Positions 1-8,527 of a stretch of 64,000 nucleotides of DNA are shown one piece after another (within the stretch, counting starts at the first letter, position 1; each line of letters begins with the position of its first letter). The position numbers and the translations under genes are program-made. The notes under the pieces are model-generated. The model ran no database searches. It saw only the letters and a program-made list of their open reading frames with translations, and was not told the origin of the DNA. The stretch lies in NCBI RefSeq assembly GCF_003666685.1, contig NZ_RCIZ01000001.1:620001-684000 (forward strand), written 5' to 3'. This stretch comes from Mesorhizobium sp. YM1C-6-2. GTDB taxonomy: Bacteria; Pseudomonadota; Alphaproteobacteria; Rhizobiales; Rhizobiaceae.

Positions 1-272
1 CGGTGGAGAAGGGGCTCGGCTTCGGCCAGTTGCCGCTGTTCCAGGACAAGGACGTGATCGACGCCTGGGGCAAGTGGGCCGACGTCAAGGCGCTGGGCGA
101 CCAGGCGGCTATCGCCAAGGCCGGCACCTATACAGAGTACAGCTCGGTCTGGTCGGCCTATTTCCGCCCGCTGCTGGCCAAGGCGATGGTCGGCGAGGCG
201 AGCGTCGAGCAGACCATGAAGGACGGCGCGGACCGCTGGAACCAGCTCAAGGAGCAGTTCGCCAACCGCTAG
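1..272 (+). CDS. ABC transporter extracellular solute-binding protein, C-terminal fragment
   Basis: This is the 3' end of a gene whose start lies before the window; about 90 codons are visible and they end in QFANR-stop. The fragment looks like the carboxy-terminal helices of a MalE-type (family 1) sugar-binding protein, with an AYFRPLLAKAMVGEAS-like stretch and a last amphipathic helix. The assignment rests mainly on context, because two MalF/MalG-type permeases and a MalK-type ATPase follow on the same strand. The product would be the periplasmic receptor of that importer. The substrate is not determinable. A hairpin follows 8 bases after the stop. Confidence 0.75.
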   Translation, partial: VEKGLGFGQLPLFQDKDVIDAWGKWADVKALGDQAAIAKAGTYTEYSSVWSAYFRPLLAKAMVGEASVEQTMKDGADRWNQLKEQFANR

Positions 273-280
273 GCTCCAAC

Positions 281-317
281 AGCGGCGGCGGATGGCGTCG
301 AGGCGCCGTCCGCCGCT
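281..317 (+). terminator. Hairpin after binding-protein gene (attenuator or mRNA-stabilising)
   Basis: AGCGGCGG (281-288) pairs with CCGCCGCT (310-317), and the stem continues imperfectly inward. It lies between the binding-protein stop and the first permease. There is no clear T-run, so partial termination or 3'-end protection of the binding-protein transcript is more likely than full termination. Confidence 0.5.
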
Positions 318-348
318 TCCTGCGAATTTCGAGTTCGGCTGATCCTCT

Positions 349-1224
349 ATGTGGACCATCAAACGCTTTCCGGCGCTCTGGCTGCTGCCCGCACTTCTGC
401 CGGTGGCGCTGATGACCCTCTACCCGGTCGCCTACGCGTTCTGGACCAGCCTGCATTCGGTGATGCTGCTGTTCCCCGGCGAGCCTTTCGTCGGCCTCGA
501 CAACTACAAGCGGGTGGTCAGCAGCAACTATTTCCACGACGCACTCCGCAACTCGCTCGTCTTCACGCTGCTCGCAGCCCCCCTCGTCGTCATCATCGGC
601 ACGCTGATCGCGCTTTTCCTGCAGCGGCGCTTCTTCGGCTCGCAGGTCGTGCGCTCCATCGTCCTGCTGCCGTGGGTCCTGCCGGGCGCCATCAGCGCGG
701 TCCTGTGGATCTGGGTGTTCCATCCAAGCTTCGGGGTCCTCAACGGTGTGCTGCGCGACCTGCACCTGATCGACAGCTCAATCCCCTGGCTGACCTCGCC
801 GAGGCTGGCGCTCGTCTCGGTCGTGATCGCCCATGTCTGGACGCAGATTCCGTTCGCCGTCGTGCTGCTCATGGCGGCGCTTTCGGGGATCAACTCGGAG
901 ACGTTGGAAGCCGCTGCCATCGATTGTCGCAGCGCGCTGAAGCGCTTCCGCTACATCGTCTTTCCCGAGATCAAGGCGATGATCGTCGTGCTGATCGTCT
1001 ACAACGCGCTCACCGCCTTCACCAGCTACGACCTTGTCTATGCCATGACCGGCGGCGGGCCGGGCACGGCCACCACGCTGCTGTCCTTCCAGATCTGGCG
1101 GGAAAGCTTCTCGATGTATGATTTCGGCAGCGGCTCGGCGGTCGCCTTTATCGTCGTCGCCATTTCGGCGGTCCTGATCGTCGCCATCACCCGCGCCCTT
1201 CCTTCGGACCTGTTCGGGGAGTAG
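349..1224 (+). CDS. Carbohydrate ABC transporter permease (MalF/UgpA type)
   Basis: The 291-residue inner-membrane protein has about six hydrophobic segments and forms one half of the translocation channel. The permease EAA loop is visible near residue 187 (LEAAAIDCRSALKRF) and would contact the ATPase. An N-terminal membrane anchor (LWLLPALLPVALMTLYPVAYAFW) is typical of the MalF/UgpA class. It follows the binding-protein gene and lies 4 bases before the second permease, so it belongs to one operon with its partner. The ATG at 349 has only a weak ribosome-binding site. Substrate is unknown. Confidence 0.88.
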   Translation: MWTIKRFPALWLLPALLPVALMTLYPVAYAFWTSLHSVMLLFPGEPFVGLDNYKRVVSSNYFHDALRNSLVFTLLAAPLVVIIGTLIALFLQRRFFGSQVVRSIVLLPWVLPGAISAVLWIWVFHPSFGVLNGVLRDLHLIDSSIPWLTSPRLALVSVVIAHVWTQIPFAVVLLMAALSGINSETLEAAAIDCRSALKRFRYIVFPEIKAMIVVLIVYNALTAFTSYDLVYAMTGGGPGTATTLLSFQIWRESFSMYDFGSGSAVAFIVVAISAVLIVAITRALPSDLFGE

Positions 1225-1228
1225 CGGG

Positions 1229-2116
1229 ATGCAGCGCGGCCTCAACCCCTTCCTGACTTTCCTGTTCGCCACACTGATCGTGCTGTTCACGGGCGGTCCG
1301 GTCATCCTCTCGCTGATCGGCAGCGTCGTGCCGGACCGCATCCTGCTCGACAGCAGCAAGGCGCTGTTCAGCGAGGGCCTGAATTTCGAGACCTATCGTT
1401 ATGTCTTCACCGGCCAACTGCCGGATTCCTACCTCGCCGAGACCGCCAACCGGGCGATGATCTCGGATGCCGCGCGGCAGGTTCCGCAAAGCCTGCTCAA
1501 CAGCGGCATCATCGCCTTCTCGTCGATGGTGCTGAACCTGCTGATCGGCGCGCCGGCCGCCTATGTCTTCGCCCGCTACGTCTTCCCGGGCAAGAAACTC
1601 ACCTTCATGTTCCTCATCCTCTCGCCGCTGGTGCCGGCGGTCGCGCTGGTGACGCCGGTCTACATCATGCTGCAGACGCTCGGCCTGGTCGGCACGCAGG
1701 CCGGCATCATCCTCGTTCACACGGCCAAGGCGCTGCCCTTCACGGTGCTCATCCTGTCGGTCTTCTTCCGCAAGATGCCGGCCGAGATATTCGAGGCGGC
1801 GGTGCTCGATCACTGCAGCCGCTTCCAGACCTTCTGGCGCATTGCGCTGCCGCTGGCGTTGCCTTCGATAGGCGCCACCGGCCTCTTCGCCTTCATGCTC
1901 TCCTACTCGGAATACATGTTCTCGATGGTGCTTTCGGGCGACGCGGCGACGCGCCCGGTCTCGGTCGTGATGGCGGCGCTTGCGCGCAACACCGACGTCT
2001 CGTGGAGCCTGCTCAACACGGCGATCTTCATCGCCATCGTGCCGACGCTGGTGCTGGTCGTCTTCGTCTGGCGTTTCGTGGTCGAGGGCCTGCTCAGCGG
2101 CGCAGTCAAGGGATAG
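1229..2116 (+). CDS. Carbohydrate ABC transporter permease (MalG/UgpE type)
   Basis: The 295-residue protein is the second membrane subunit of the importer. It has several hydrophobic helices and an EAA loop near residue 188 (EIFEAAVLDHCSRFQTFW) for docking to the ATPase. The start ATG lies 4 bases after the preceding stop and has GGGGAG just upstream, so translation is probably coupled. The large region between the first and second membrane helices (about residues 30-85) is soluble and longer than in some MalG proteins. The RidA gene starts 3 bases downstream, in the same operon. Confidence 0.88.
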   Translation: MQRGLNPFLTFLFATLIVLFTGGPVILSLIGSVVPDRILLDSSKALFSEGLNFETYRYVFTGQLPDSYLAETANRAMISDAARQVPQSLLNSGIIAFSSMVLNLLIGAPAAYVFARYVFPGKKLTFMFLILSPLVPAVALVTPVYIMLQTLGLVGTQAGIILVHTAKALPFTVLILSVFFRKMPAEIFEAAVLDHCSRFQTFWRIALPLALPSIGATGLFAFMLSYSEYMFSMVLSGDAATRPVSVVMAALARNTDVSWSLLNTAIFIAIVPTLVLVVFVWRFVVEGLLSGAVKG

Positions 2117-2119
2117 GAC

Positions 2120-2527
2120 ATGGCAGACATCCATCATCCGCTGAAGGCGCGCCCGAAAGGCGCCAGGCAGCACGCCACCGCCGGGCCCTATTCGCCGGTG
2201 CTCGAGGTTGACGCCACGCGGCTCGTCGTGATCTCGGGCCAGGTCGCGGTCGACATGAGCGGCGCGGTCGTCGGCAGCACGATCGAGGAGCAGACGCGCG
2301 CCACGCTCGAAAATTGCGCCGCGCAAATGGCCAGCGCCGATTGCACGCTGGGCGACGTCTTCAAGGTCAACATCTATCTCACCGATCTCGCCCAATGGAC
2401 CCGCTTCAACACGGTCTATGAGGAGATGATGCCTGAACCGCTGCCGGTCCGCACGGCAGTGCAGGCGGTGCTGCTGCCGGGCTTCCTGGTCGAGATCGAG
2501 ATGTGGGCCGTCAAGTCGAAGGATTGA
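2120..2527 (+). CDS. RidA family (YjgF/YER057c/UK114) protein
   Basis: The 135-residue protein has the RidA fold signatures: GPYSPVLEV near the start, [10 protein letters not shown], and the arginine of the PVRTAV segment near residue 113, the position that binds the carboxylate of imine or enamine substrates in this family. RidA proteins hydrolyse reactive 2-aminoacrylate-type imines to 2-ketoacids. It sits between the permease gene and the ATPase gene of the importer with only 3-4 base gaps, so it is part of the transport operon. That suggests the imported compound is amino-containing, or that its breakdown yields imines. The link is inference. Confidence 0.87.
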   Translation: MADIHHPLKARPKGARQHATAGPYSPVLEVDATRLVVISGQVAVDMSGAVVGSTIEEQTRATLENCAAQMASADCTLGDVFKVNIYLTDLAQWTRFNTVYEEMMPEPLPVRTAVQAVLLPGFLVEIEMWAVKSKD

Positions 2528-2531
2528 GGAA

Positions 2532-3626
2532 TTGGCATCCGTAGAACTCAAGAACGTCGCCAAGTCCTTCGGTCGGGTGGAGGCCGTCCGCGACGTCTCG
2601 CTGACCGTCGAGGATCGCGAGCTGGTCGTTTTCGTCGGCCCCTCCGGCTGCGGCAAGTCCACCCTGCTGCGCATGATCGCGGGACTGGAGGAGATCACCT
2701 CCGGCGAACTCATGATCGGCGGCAAGCCGATGAATGCGGTGGCCGCGGCCGACCGCGGCATCGCCATGGTGTTCCAGTCCTACGCGCTCTATCCGCATAT
2801 GACGGTCGCCGAGAACATGGGCTTTGCGCTCAAGATGCTGGGCACCGAAAAGGCCGAGATCGACCGCAAGGTCGCGGAAGCCGCCGGCGTGCTGCAGATC
2901 GAGGAACTGCTCGGCCGCAAGCCTAGGGAGCTATCCGGCGGCCAGCGCCAGCGCGTCGCCATCGGTCGCGCCATCGTGCGCCAGCCGGACGTCTTCCTGT
3001 TCGACGAGCCGCTCTCGAACCTCGATGCCGGCCTCAGGGCACAGATGCGCGTCGAGATCGCCCGGCTTCACGAGCGGCTCCGGACCACCATGATCTACGT
3101 GACCCACGACCAGGTCGAGGCGATGACGCTCGCCGACCGCATCGTCATCCTCAACCGGGGCAGGATCGAACAGCAGGGATCGCCGCTCGAACTCTACGAA
3201 AAACCGGCCAACCGTTTCGTCGCCGGCTTCCTCGGGCAGCCCAAGATGAACTTCATCCCGACGATCGCCGGGCGCTCGCAGGCGGGCACCACCCTGGCGA
3301 TCGCCGTGTCCGGCAGGACGGTGCTGAAGCTCGGCGAGGGCGTGCCGGTCACGGACGGCTCGGAAATCGAACTGGGCGTTCGTCCGGACACTATCTCGAT
3401 CGCGGGGCCGCTGGCCGATCTCGCCGTTCCCGGACGGATCGTCGTCGTCGAGCATCTCGGCGGCTCCAGCCTGCTTTACGTTCAGGTCGACGGGCTGGAT
3501 CAGCTGCTGACCGTGGAGCAGCGCGGCAAGGCCGACTTCGCCAAGGGACAGGAGATAAACCTTCTCTTCGATACCGGGCAGTCACATCTGTTCGACGGCG
3601 GCGGCAGCCGGATCGGAAGCGGCTGA
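2532..3626 (+). CDS. ABC transporter ATP-binding protein (MalK/UgpC type)
   Basis: The 364-residue cytoplasmic ATPase would energise the importer. Walker A is GPSGCGKST at about residues 36-44, the signature LSGGQRQR is at about 134, Walker B with DEPLSNLD follows, and the switch histidine is in THDQVEA at about 190. A C-terminal TOBE-like region from about residue 240 is typical of the MalK/UgpC class. The likely start is TTG at 2532, 4 bases after the RidA stop and directly behind GAGGA. No ATG nearby would preserve the conserved N-terminal beta strand. Its 3' end faces the IclR gene. Confidence 0.9.
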   Translation: MASVELKNVAKSFGRVEAVRDVSLTVEDRELVVFVGPSGCGKSTLLRMIAGLEEITSGELMIGGKPMNAVAAADRGIAMVFQSYALYPHMTVAENMGFALKMLGTEKAEIDRKVAEAAGVLQIEELLGRKPRELSGGQRQRVAIGRAIVRQPDVFLFDEPLSNLDAGLRAQMRVEIARLHERLRTTMIYVTHDQVEAMTLADRIVILNRGRIEQQGSPLELYEKPANRFVAGFLGQPKMNFIPTIAGRSQAGTTLAIAVSGRTVLKLGEGVPVTDGSEIELGVRPDTISIAGPLADLAVPGRIVVVEHLGGSSLLYVQVDGLDQLLTVEQRGKADFAKGQEINLLFDTGQSHLFDGGGSRIGSG

Positions 3627-3649
3627 TGGCAGCGGCGCACCCGGCAGAG

Positions 3650-4420
3650 CTACAGAATGCCGCCGAGTTCGCGCGAGAGGTTAGAGGCGTGCCGCTGGGC
3701 GACGTCGCGCAGCGCGACGAGCTTGTCGAGATCGAAGCGGCTGGCCGGGCCGGAGATGGCGATGCCGCCCCGCACCTCGCCGCCGTTTTCGAAGACGGGC
3801 AGCGCCACGCACCGCATGTCGGGCGCAAATTCGAGATCGTCGAAGGCGTAGCCGTCGGCGCGGATGCGGGCCAGCGACCGGCGCAATTCGTCCGGGTCGG
3901 TGATGGTGTTCGGCGCCACCTTGGCGAGCCCGCCGGCAATCACCGTCTCGGTGGCGCGCACGTCCTGGAAGGCGAGCAGCACCTTGCCGATCGAGCTGCA
4001 ATGGAGCGGCGAGCGGTCGCCGATCTGGAAGTCGACCGCGACACGCTGCGTACCCTTGGCGCGGAAGACGAGGACCGCCGCGTCGCGCTCCAGCACCGAA
4101 TAATGCACGGTCTCGCCGGTCTCCTCGGAGATGGCGCGCAGGCAGGCGAGGATGCGGCTCGCCCGCTCGTCCTCACCGACCAGATGGCGGGCGAGCGACA
4201 GCACCTTGAAGGTGAGGCGGTAGTGCTTGGCGTCGGCGGCTTTCTGCACATAGCCGGACTGAACCAGCGTCATCAGCATGCGATAGGCGGTCGCGCGATC
4301 GGCCCCGATGCCGGTGGCGACCTCGGCGACGGTGACCGGGCGGCGCTGCTCGCCGACGAAGTCGAGCACCGCGAGCGCCTTGAGGGCGGTGGCGCTGATA
4401 TTGCTGTCGAGATCGCTCAT
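3650..4420 (-). CDS. IclR family transcriptional regulator
   Basis: The 256-residue protein has an N-terminal winged helix-turn-helix (about residues 8-70, with recognition helix near ADRATAYRMLMTL) and a C-terminal effector-binding IclR domain from about 80 to 250. IclR proteins usually control the adjacent catabolic or transport operon in response to a small carboxylic or aromatic effector. The gene is convergent with the importer at 1-3.6 kb and divergent from the aldehyde dehydrogenase gene, so the aldehyde dehydrogenase/RbsABC operon is the most likely target. An inverted repeat in the divergent gap could be its operator. Effector is unknown. Confidence 0.92.
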   Translation of the reverse strand: MSDLDSNISATALKALAVLDFVGEQRRPVTVAEVATGIGADRATAYRMLMTLVQSGYVQKAADAKHYRLTFKVLSLARHLVGEDERASRILACLRAISEETGETVHYSVLERDAAVLVFRAKGTQRVAVDFQIGDRSPLHCSSIGKVLLAFQDVRATETVIAGGLAKVAPNTITDPDELRRSLARIRADGYAFDDLEFAPDMRCVALPVFENGGEVRGGIAISGPASRFDLDKLVALRDVAQRHASNLSRELGGIL

Positions 4421-4471
4421 GGGGACATCCAGAATTCAATATTCGTATAGCGAAAGGAAGAACCGCTAACA

Positions 4472-4508
4472 AGTTCAAATATCGTTGACGCATTTTAGAT
4501 TTTGAACT
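4472..4508. promoter_or_regulatory. Inverted repeat in IclR / aldehyde dehydrogenase divergent gap
   Basis: AGTTCAAA (4472-4479) and TTTGAACT (4501-4508) are perfect 8-base inverted arms with 21 bases between them. They sit in an AT-richer part of the intergenic region, 51 bases before the IclR start and 56 bases before the aldehyde dehydrogenase start. This is the expected place for the IclR operator. A TTGACG lies between the arms, but no convincing -10 element follows. Confidence 0.45.
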
Positions 4509-4564
4509 AGGCCTGCTGCAACAACGATACGCGGCATGGCTGCGCATCGACGGGAGGACGTGCG

Positions 4565-6007
4565 ATGGACATGCTGATCGACGGTGGTTGGACGGGCGCT
4601 TCCGACGGGAAGGTCGATTCCGTGCTCAATCCGGCGACCGGCGAGCAGGTCGACACCGTACCGCGCGCGACCTTGGCCGACGTGGAACGCGCCGTCGCCG
4701 CCGCGCAGCGCGGCAAGGCTGCAATGGCGGCCATGCCCGCCTGGCGGCGCTACGAAATCCTGGAGGCCGCCGCCCGGCGCATCGAGGAAAACCAGATCGA
4801 GCTGGGAAGGCTGCTTTGCCGCGAGAACGGCAAGCGGATCGGCGAGTCGACCAGCGAGGTCGGCGTCGCGGCGCGCATCTTCCGCGGCTATGCGGAGGAG
4901 GCGAAACGCATCTTCGGCCGCTCCGTGCCGCTGGATTCGATCCCCGGCCGCGAGAAGTCTTTGGCGATCACGACGCGCGAGCCGCTCGGCGTCGTCGCCG
5001 CGATCGTGCCCTTCAACTATCCGGTCGAGCTCTGGAGCCACAAGGTGGCGGGTGGGCTCGCGGCCGGCAACGCCGTCATCACCAAGACGCCCGAGGACTG
5101 TCCGCTCGCCATCATCGAGGTCAGCCGCTACCTGGAGGAGGCCGGTCTTCCGCCGGGAGCGCATCAGTTGCTGACCGGCGGCCGCGACGTCGGCGAGGCA
5201 CTGGTCCGCGCCGAGGGCGTCGATATGATCGCCATGACCGGCTCGACGGCGGCCGGTAAGCGCATCCTCGAAGTGGCGGCTGCGACGCTGAAGAAGGTAC
5301 ATCTGGAACTCGGCGGCAACGACGCGACCATCGTCTGCGGCGATGCAGATGTCGAGGCGACTGCCGATGCGCTGGTCGCCGGGCGCTTCACCTCCGGCAA
5401 CGGCCAGATCTGCTGTGCGGTCAAGCGCGTGCTGGTCGAGCGGCCGATCTACGCCAAGCTGCTCGACGCGGTCGCGGCGAGGACAAGGACGCTGAAGGTC
5501 GGCGATCCCTCGGACCCGGCGACCGATGTCGGACCGCTGATCAACCGGCGCGGCGCCGAGCGCGTCGACGCGCAGGTGCGGCAGGCGCTGGCGGACGGCG
5601 CGAAGATCGTTGCCGGCGGCAAGCGGCAGGACAATTTCTTCGAGCCGACAATTCTGACCGGCGTCACGCCGGGCACGCCGGCCTTCGCCGAGGAGACGTT
5701 CGGTCCCGTGCTGCCGCTGATTGCCTATGACGGTTTCGAGGAAGCTCTGGCGCTCGCCAACGACAGTCCGTTCGGGCTGCAGGCAGCAATCTTCACGCAT
5801 GATTTGCGCAAGGTGATGCGGGCCTACCAGGCGCTCGACGTCGGCACTGTGGTCGTCAATCACACGACGGCAGTGCGTGTCGAGACGCTGCCCTTCGGCG
5901 GCAACAAGGGCAGCGGCAACGGCCGCGAGGGCATCCACGATACGCTGCACGAGATGAGCAAGGAAAAGACGCTGTTGCTGCACGAAGTGTTCGGAGCAGT
6001 GGTCTGA
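4565..6007 (+). CDS. NAD(P)-dependent aldehyde dehydrogenase
   Basis: The 480-residue protein has the full aldehyde dehydrogenase architecture: the PFNYP segment with the catalytic-loop Asn, the Gly-rich GSTAAGK cofactor turn, the general-base Glu in ELGG (about residue 249) and the nucleophilic Cys in GQICC (Cys283). It oxidises an aldehyde to the acid in the cytoplasm. It is transcribed away from the IclR gene and overlaps the RbsA-type gene by one base, so it probably processes the product of the sugar or polyol imported by that system. Similarity to lactaldehyde, glycolaldehyde or succinate-semialdehyde enzymes cannot be resolved by eye. Confidence 0.92.
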   Translation: MDMLIDGGWTGASDGKVDSVLNPATGEQVDTVPRATLADVERAVAAAQRGKAAMAAMPAWRRYEILEAAARRIEENQIELGRLLCRENGKRIGESTSEVGVAARIFRGYAEEAKRIFGRSVPLDSIPGREKSLAITTREPLGVVAAIVPFNYPVELWSHKVAGGLAAGNAVITKTPEDCPLAIIEVSRYLEEAGLPPGAHQLLTGGRDVGEALVRAEGVDMIAMTGSTAAGKRILEVAAATLKKVHLELGGNDATIVCGDADVEATADALVAGRFTSGNGQICCAVKRVLVERPIYAKLLDAVAARTRTLKVGDPSDPATDVGPLINRRGAERVDAQVRQALADGAKIVAGGKRQDNFFEPTILTGVTPGTPAFAEETFGPVLPLIAYDGFEEALALANDSPFGLQAAIFTHDLRKVMRAYQALDVGTVVVNHTTAVRVETLPFGGNKGSGNGREGIHDTLHEMSKEKTLLLHEVFGAVV

Positions 6008-7530
6008 TGCCCCATCTCGCTGTCAGCCATATCGCCAAGAGCTATGACGGCAACCCGGCCGTGCGCGACATCTCGTTCGAGGTTGCCGGGGGCAGGGTGC
6101 TGGCGCTCTGTGGCGAGAACGGCGCGGGCAAGTCGACGCTGATGAAGATGCTGTCCGGCGCGACAACGCCGGACGCTGGCGAGATCCTGCTCGACGGCAA
6201 GCCGGTGGCGATCGCCGGCCCGTCCGATGCGATGGCGCTCGGCATCCGCACCGTCTACCAGGAACTCTCGCTGCTGCCGCATCTCTCCGTCGCCGAGAAC
6301 ATGCTGCTCGGCCGCATGCCGACGCGGGGCTTCTCCTTCGTGGTGGACTGGCCGGAAGCGAACCGGATCGCGGCGCGCGTGCTCGCTGATTTCGGCTTTC
6401 CGGAAATCGATCCCGCCGCGCTGGTCAGTTCGCTCAGCGTCGCGCGCCAGCAGATCGTCGAGATCGCCAAGGCGCTGGTTGCCGAACCGAAGATACTCAT
6501 CCTCGACGAGCCGACCGCCGTGATCTCGGCCGCCGAGGCGGCAAAGCTGTTCGACAAGGTGCGCGACCTCGCCGCCAACGGCACGACGGTCCTCTACATT
6601 TCGCACCGATTGGAGGAGGTCTATGCGATCGCCGACGAGATCGTGGTGCTGAAGGACGGCCGCAGCGTGCTTTCCGGTGAGGTCGCCGAACTTTCCCAGG
6701 AGCGCCTGATCAACGCCATGGTCGGACGCCCGCTCTCGGCGATCTTCCCGGAACGGCGCGGGACCGCTGGCAGACCGGTACTGGAAGTCGAGAAGCTGTC
6801 GCTCGGCGAGGTCTTCCAGGACATCAGCTTCGAGGTGCGTGCCGGCGAGATCGTGGGCATGTTCGGGCTTGTCGGCAGCGGGCGCACCGAGATCGCCAAG
6901 GCGATCTTCGGGGCGACGCCCGCCGAAGACGGCTCCATACGCCTGAACGGGGCGGCCGCCGATTTCGCGTCGCCCTCGCAGGCGGTGCGCGGCCATGTCG
7001 CCATGCTGACCGAGGACCGCAAGGGCGACGGGCTGGCGCTCGACGTCAGCGTGATCGACAATGCCGGTCTTGCCAGTTTTGCGCGCTACGCGCCGAAAGG
7101 CGTCATCGACGGCGCCAAACGGAGGCAACTCGTCGGCGAGAAGATACGCGAACTGGCGATCAAGCTCGCCGATCCGGCGCAGCCGGTGCGCCAGCTTTCC
7201 GGCGGCAACCAGCAGAAGGTCGTGCTCGCCAAGTGGCTGCTGGTCGAGGGCATCCAGCTCTTCATCTTCGACGAGCCGACGCGCGGCGTCGACATCGCCA
7301 CCAAGGTCGAGATCTACCAGATGATCCGCGACCTCGCCGACAGCGGCGTGGCTGTGCTGATGATCTCGTCCGAAATGCCGGAGGTGCTCGGCATGGCCGA
7401 CAGGCTGCTCGTCGTGCGCGGTGGGCGGATCGTCGCTGAACTTCTGCCCAGGAATTTCCGGCCCGAGACCGTCTTTGCGCATGCCGCCGGTCTGGAAGCC
7501 GGCGCGGAACCAGGGGAGCGGCTCCATTGA
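6007..7530 (+). CDS. Sugar ABC transporter ATP-binding protein (RbsA type, two ABC domains)
   Basis: The 507-residue duplicated ATPase is of the ribose/xylose/galactoside class. The first domain has Walker A GENGAGKST (about 36-44), the diverged signature SLSVARQQ, and Walker B ILDEPTA. The second domain has the usual degenerate P-loop GLVGSGRTE (about 289), signature LSGGNQQK (about 397) and FDEPTRGVD. The ATG overlaps the aldehyde dehydrogenase stop. The permease and binding protein follow. Substrate is probably a monosaccharide or polyol, by family. Confidence 0.93.
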   Translation: MPHLAVSHIAKSYDGNPAVRDISFEVAGGRVLALCGENGAGKSTLMKMLSGATTPDAGEILLDGKPVAIAGPSDAMALGIRTVYQELSLLPHLSVAENMLLGRMPTRGFSFVVDWPEANRIAARVLADFGFPEIDPAALVSSLSVARQQIVEIAKALVAEPKILILDEPTAVISAAEAAKLFDKVRDLAANGTTVLYISHRLEEVYAIADEIVVLKDGRSVLSGEVAELSQERLINAMVGRPLSAIFPERRGTAGRPVLEVEKLSLGEVFQDISFEVRAGEIVGMFGLVGSGRTEIAKAIFGATPAEDGSIRLNGAAADFASPSQAVRGHVAMLTEDRKGDGLALDVSVIDNAGLASFARYAPKGVIDGAKRRQLVGEKIRELAIKLADPAQPVRQLSGGNQQKVVLAKWLLVEGIQLFIFDEPTRGVDIATKVEIYQMIRDLADSGVAVLMISSEMPEVLGMADRLLVVRGGRIVAELLPRNFRPETVFAHAAGLEAGAEPGERLH

Positions 7531-8489
7531 CCGAGACGACAGCGGCGACCTCTCATGCGCAGCCCGCCTTGCTGCAGCGCTTCAGCCGCGCCGACCTGCT
7601 CTTCGTCGCGGCGATCCTGCTCCTGGTGGTGTTCGCGTCGCTGGCCTCCGATGCGTTCCTGACCCAGCGCAACCTCGTCAACGTTTCACGGCAGCTGGTC
7701 ACCAACGGCTTCCTCAGCCTCGGCATGCTGATGGTGATCCGTACCGGCGGCATCGACCTTTCGGTCGGATCGGTGCTGGCGCTCGCCGGCCTGCTCGCAA
7801 CCGGGCTGCAGGAGCAGATGCATTTCACGGCGGCAATCGGCGTGGCGCTGGCGATGGGCGCGGCGGTCGGTTTCCTCAACGGCTGGCTGACGGCGCGCTT
7901 CAACCTGCAGTCCTTCATCGTCACGCTGGCAACGATGGGAAGCTTGCGCGGCCTGACCTATGTCTATGCCGATACGCCGCGCTATCCGGTCGACGAGATG
8001 TTCCGGGCGTTGATAGGCGGTGCCTTCGTCGGGCCGATACCCGTCAACTTCATCATTTTCCTGCTCGCGGTGCCCTGCGTGTGGTTCTACCTGAACCACA
8101 CCGTCTCGGGCCGCGCCGCTTTCGCGCTCGGCGTCAACAAGGAAGCCGTGCGGCTCGCCGGAGTCGACGTCAACAAGCACCTGATCTTCGCCTATGTCGC
8201 CTGCGGGCTCTTCGCGGCAATCGCCGGCGTGCTGCTCGCTTCGCGGCTCGGCATCGCGCAGCCGAGCGTCGGCATCGGCTATGAGCTCGACGCGATCGCG
8301 GCGGTCGTCATCGGCGGCGGACTGCTTGGCGGCGGCGGGGGGACCACGGTCGGCGTGCTCGGCGGCGTGGTGGCGCTGGCCGTCGTCGACAACGTGCTCA
8401 ACCTCTTCAATGTCGACTCCTATTACCAGCAGTTGCTGAAGGGCTTGATCATCCTGGTGGCAGTGCTCGCCAGGCGCAAGAAGGCATGA
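7527..8489 (+). CDS. Sugar ABC transporter permease (RbsC type)
   Basis: The 320-residue hydrophobic protein is of the RbsC/XylH class, with the family motif GGIDLSVGSVLAL near residue 74 and a glycine-rich IGGGLLGGGGG segment near 262. The likely start is TTG at 7527 overlapping the TGA of the ATPase gene, with GGGGAG 9 bases upstream; the overlap implies translational coupling. It forms the membrane channel, probably as a homodimer. The binding-protein gene starts 38 bases downstream. Confidence 0.92.
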   Translation: MTETTAATSHAQPALLQRFSRADLLFVAAILLLVVFASLASDAFLTQRNLVNVSRQLVTNGFLSLGMLMVIRTGGIDLSVGSVLALAGLLATGLQEQMHFTAAIGVALAMGAAVGFLNGWLTARFNLQSFIVTLATMGSLRGLTYVYADTPRYPVDEMFRALIGGAFVGPIPVNFIIFLLAVPCVWFYLNHTVSGRAAFALGVNKEAVRLAGVDVNKHLIFAYVACGLFAAIAGVLLASRLGIAQPSVGIGYELDAIAAVVIGGGLLGGGGGTTVGVLGGVVALAVVDNVLNLFNVDSYYQQLLKGLIILVAVLARRKKA

Positions 8490-8527
8490 AACCGCCGGCG
8501 CGGGCCGGCTCATCAAGGGAGGATGGA

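Noticed and set aside
1187-2767. 526-codon open frame on the minus strand
   Set aside because: It is antisense to permease, RidA and ATPase genes with clear motifs; composition is Arg/Glu/His-rich low-complexity of the kind made by high-GC antisense frames.
4475-5983. 502-codon open frame on the minus strand
   Set aside because: It is opposite the aldehyde dehydrogenase gene, which has all catalytic residues; no domain is visible in the antisense product.
5860-7527. 555-codon open frame on the minus strand
   Set aside because: It is opposite the two-domain RbsA-type ATPase; same low-complexity antisense character.
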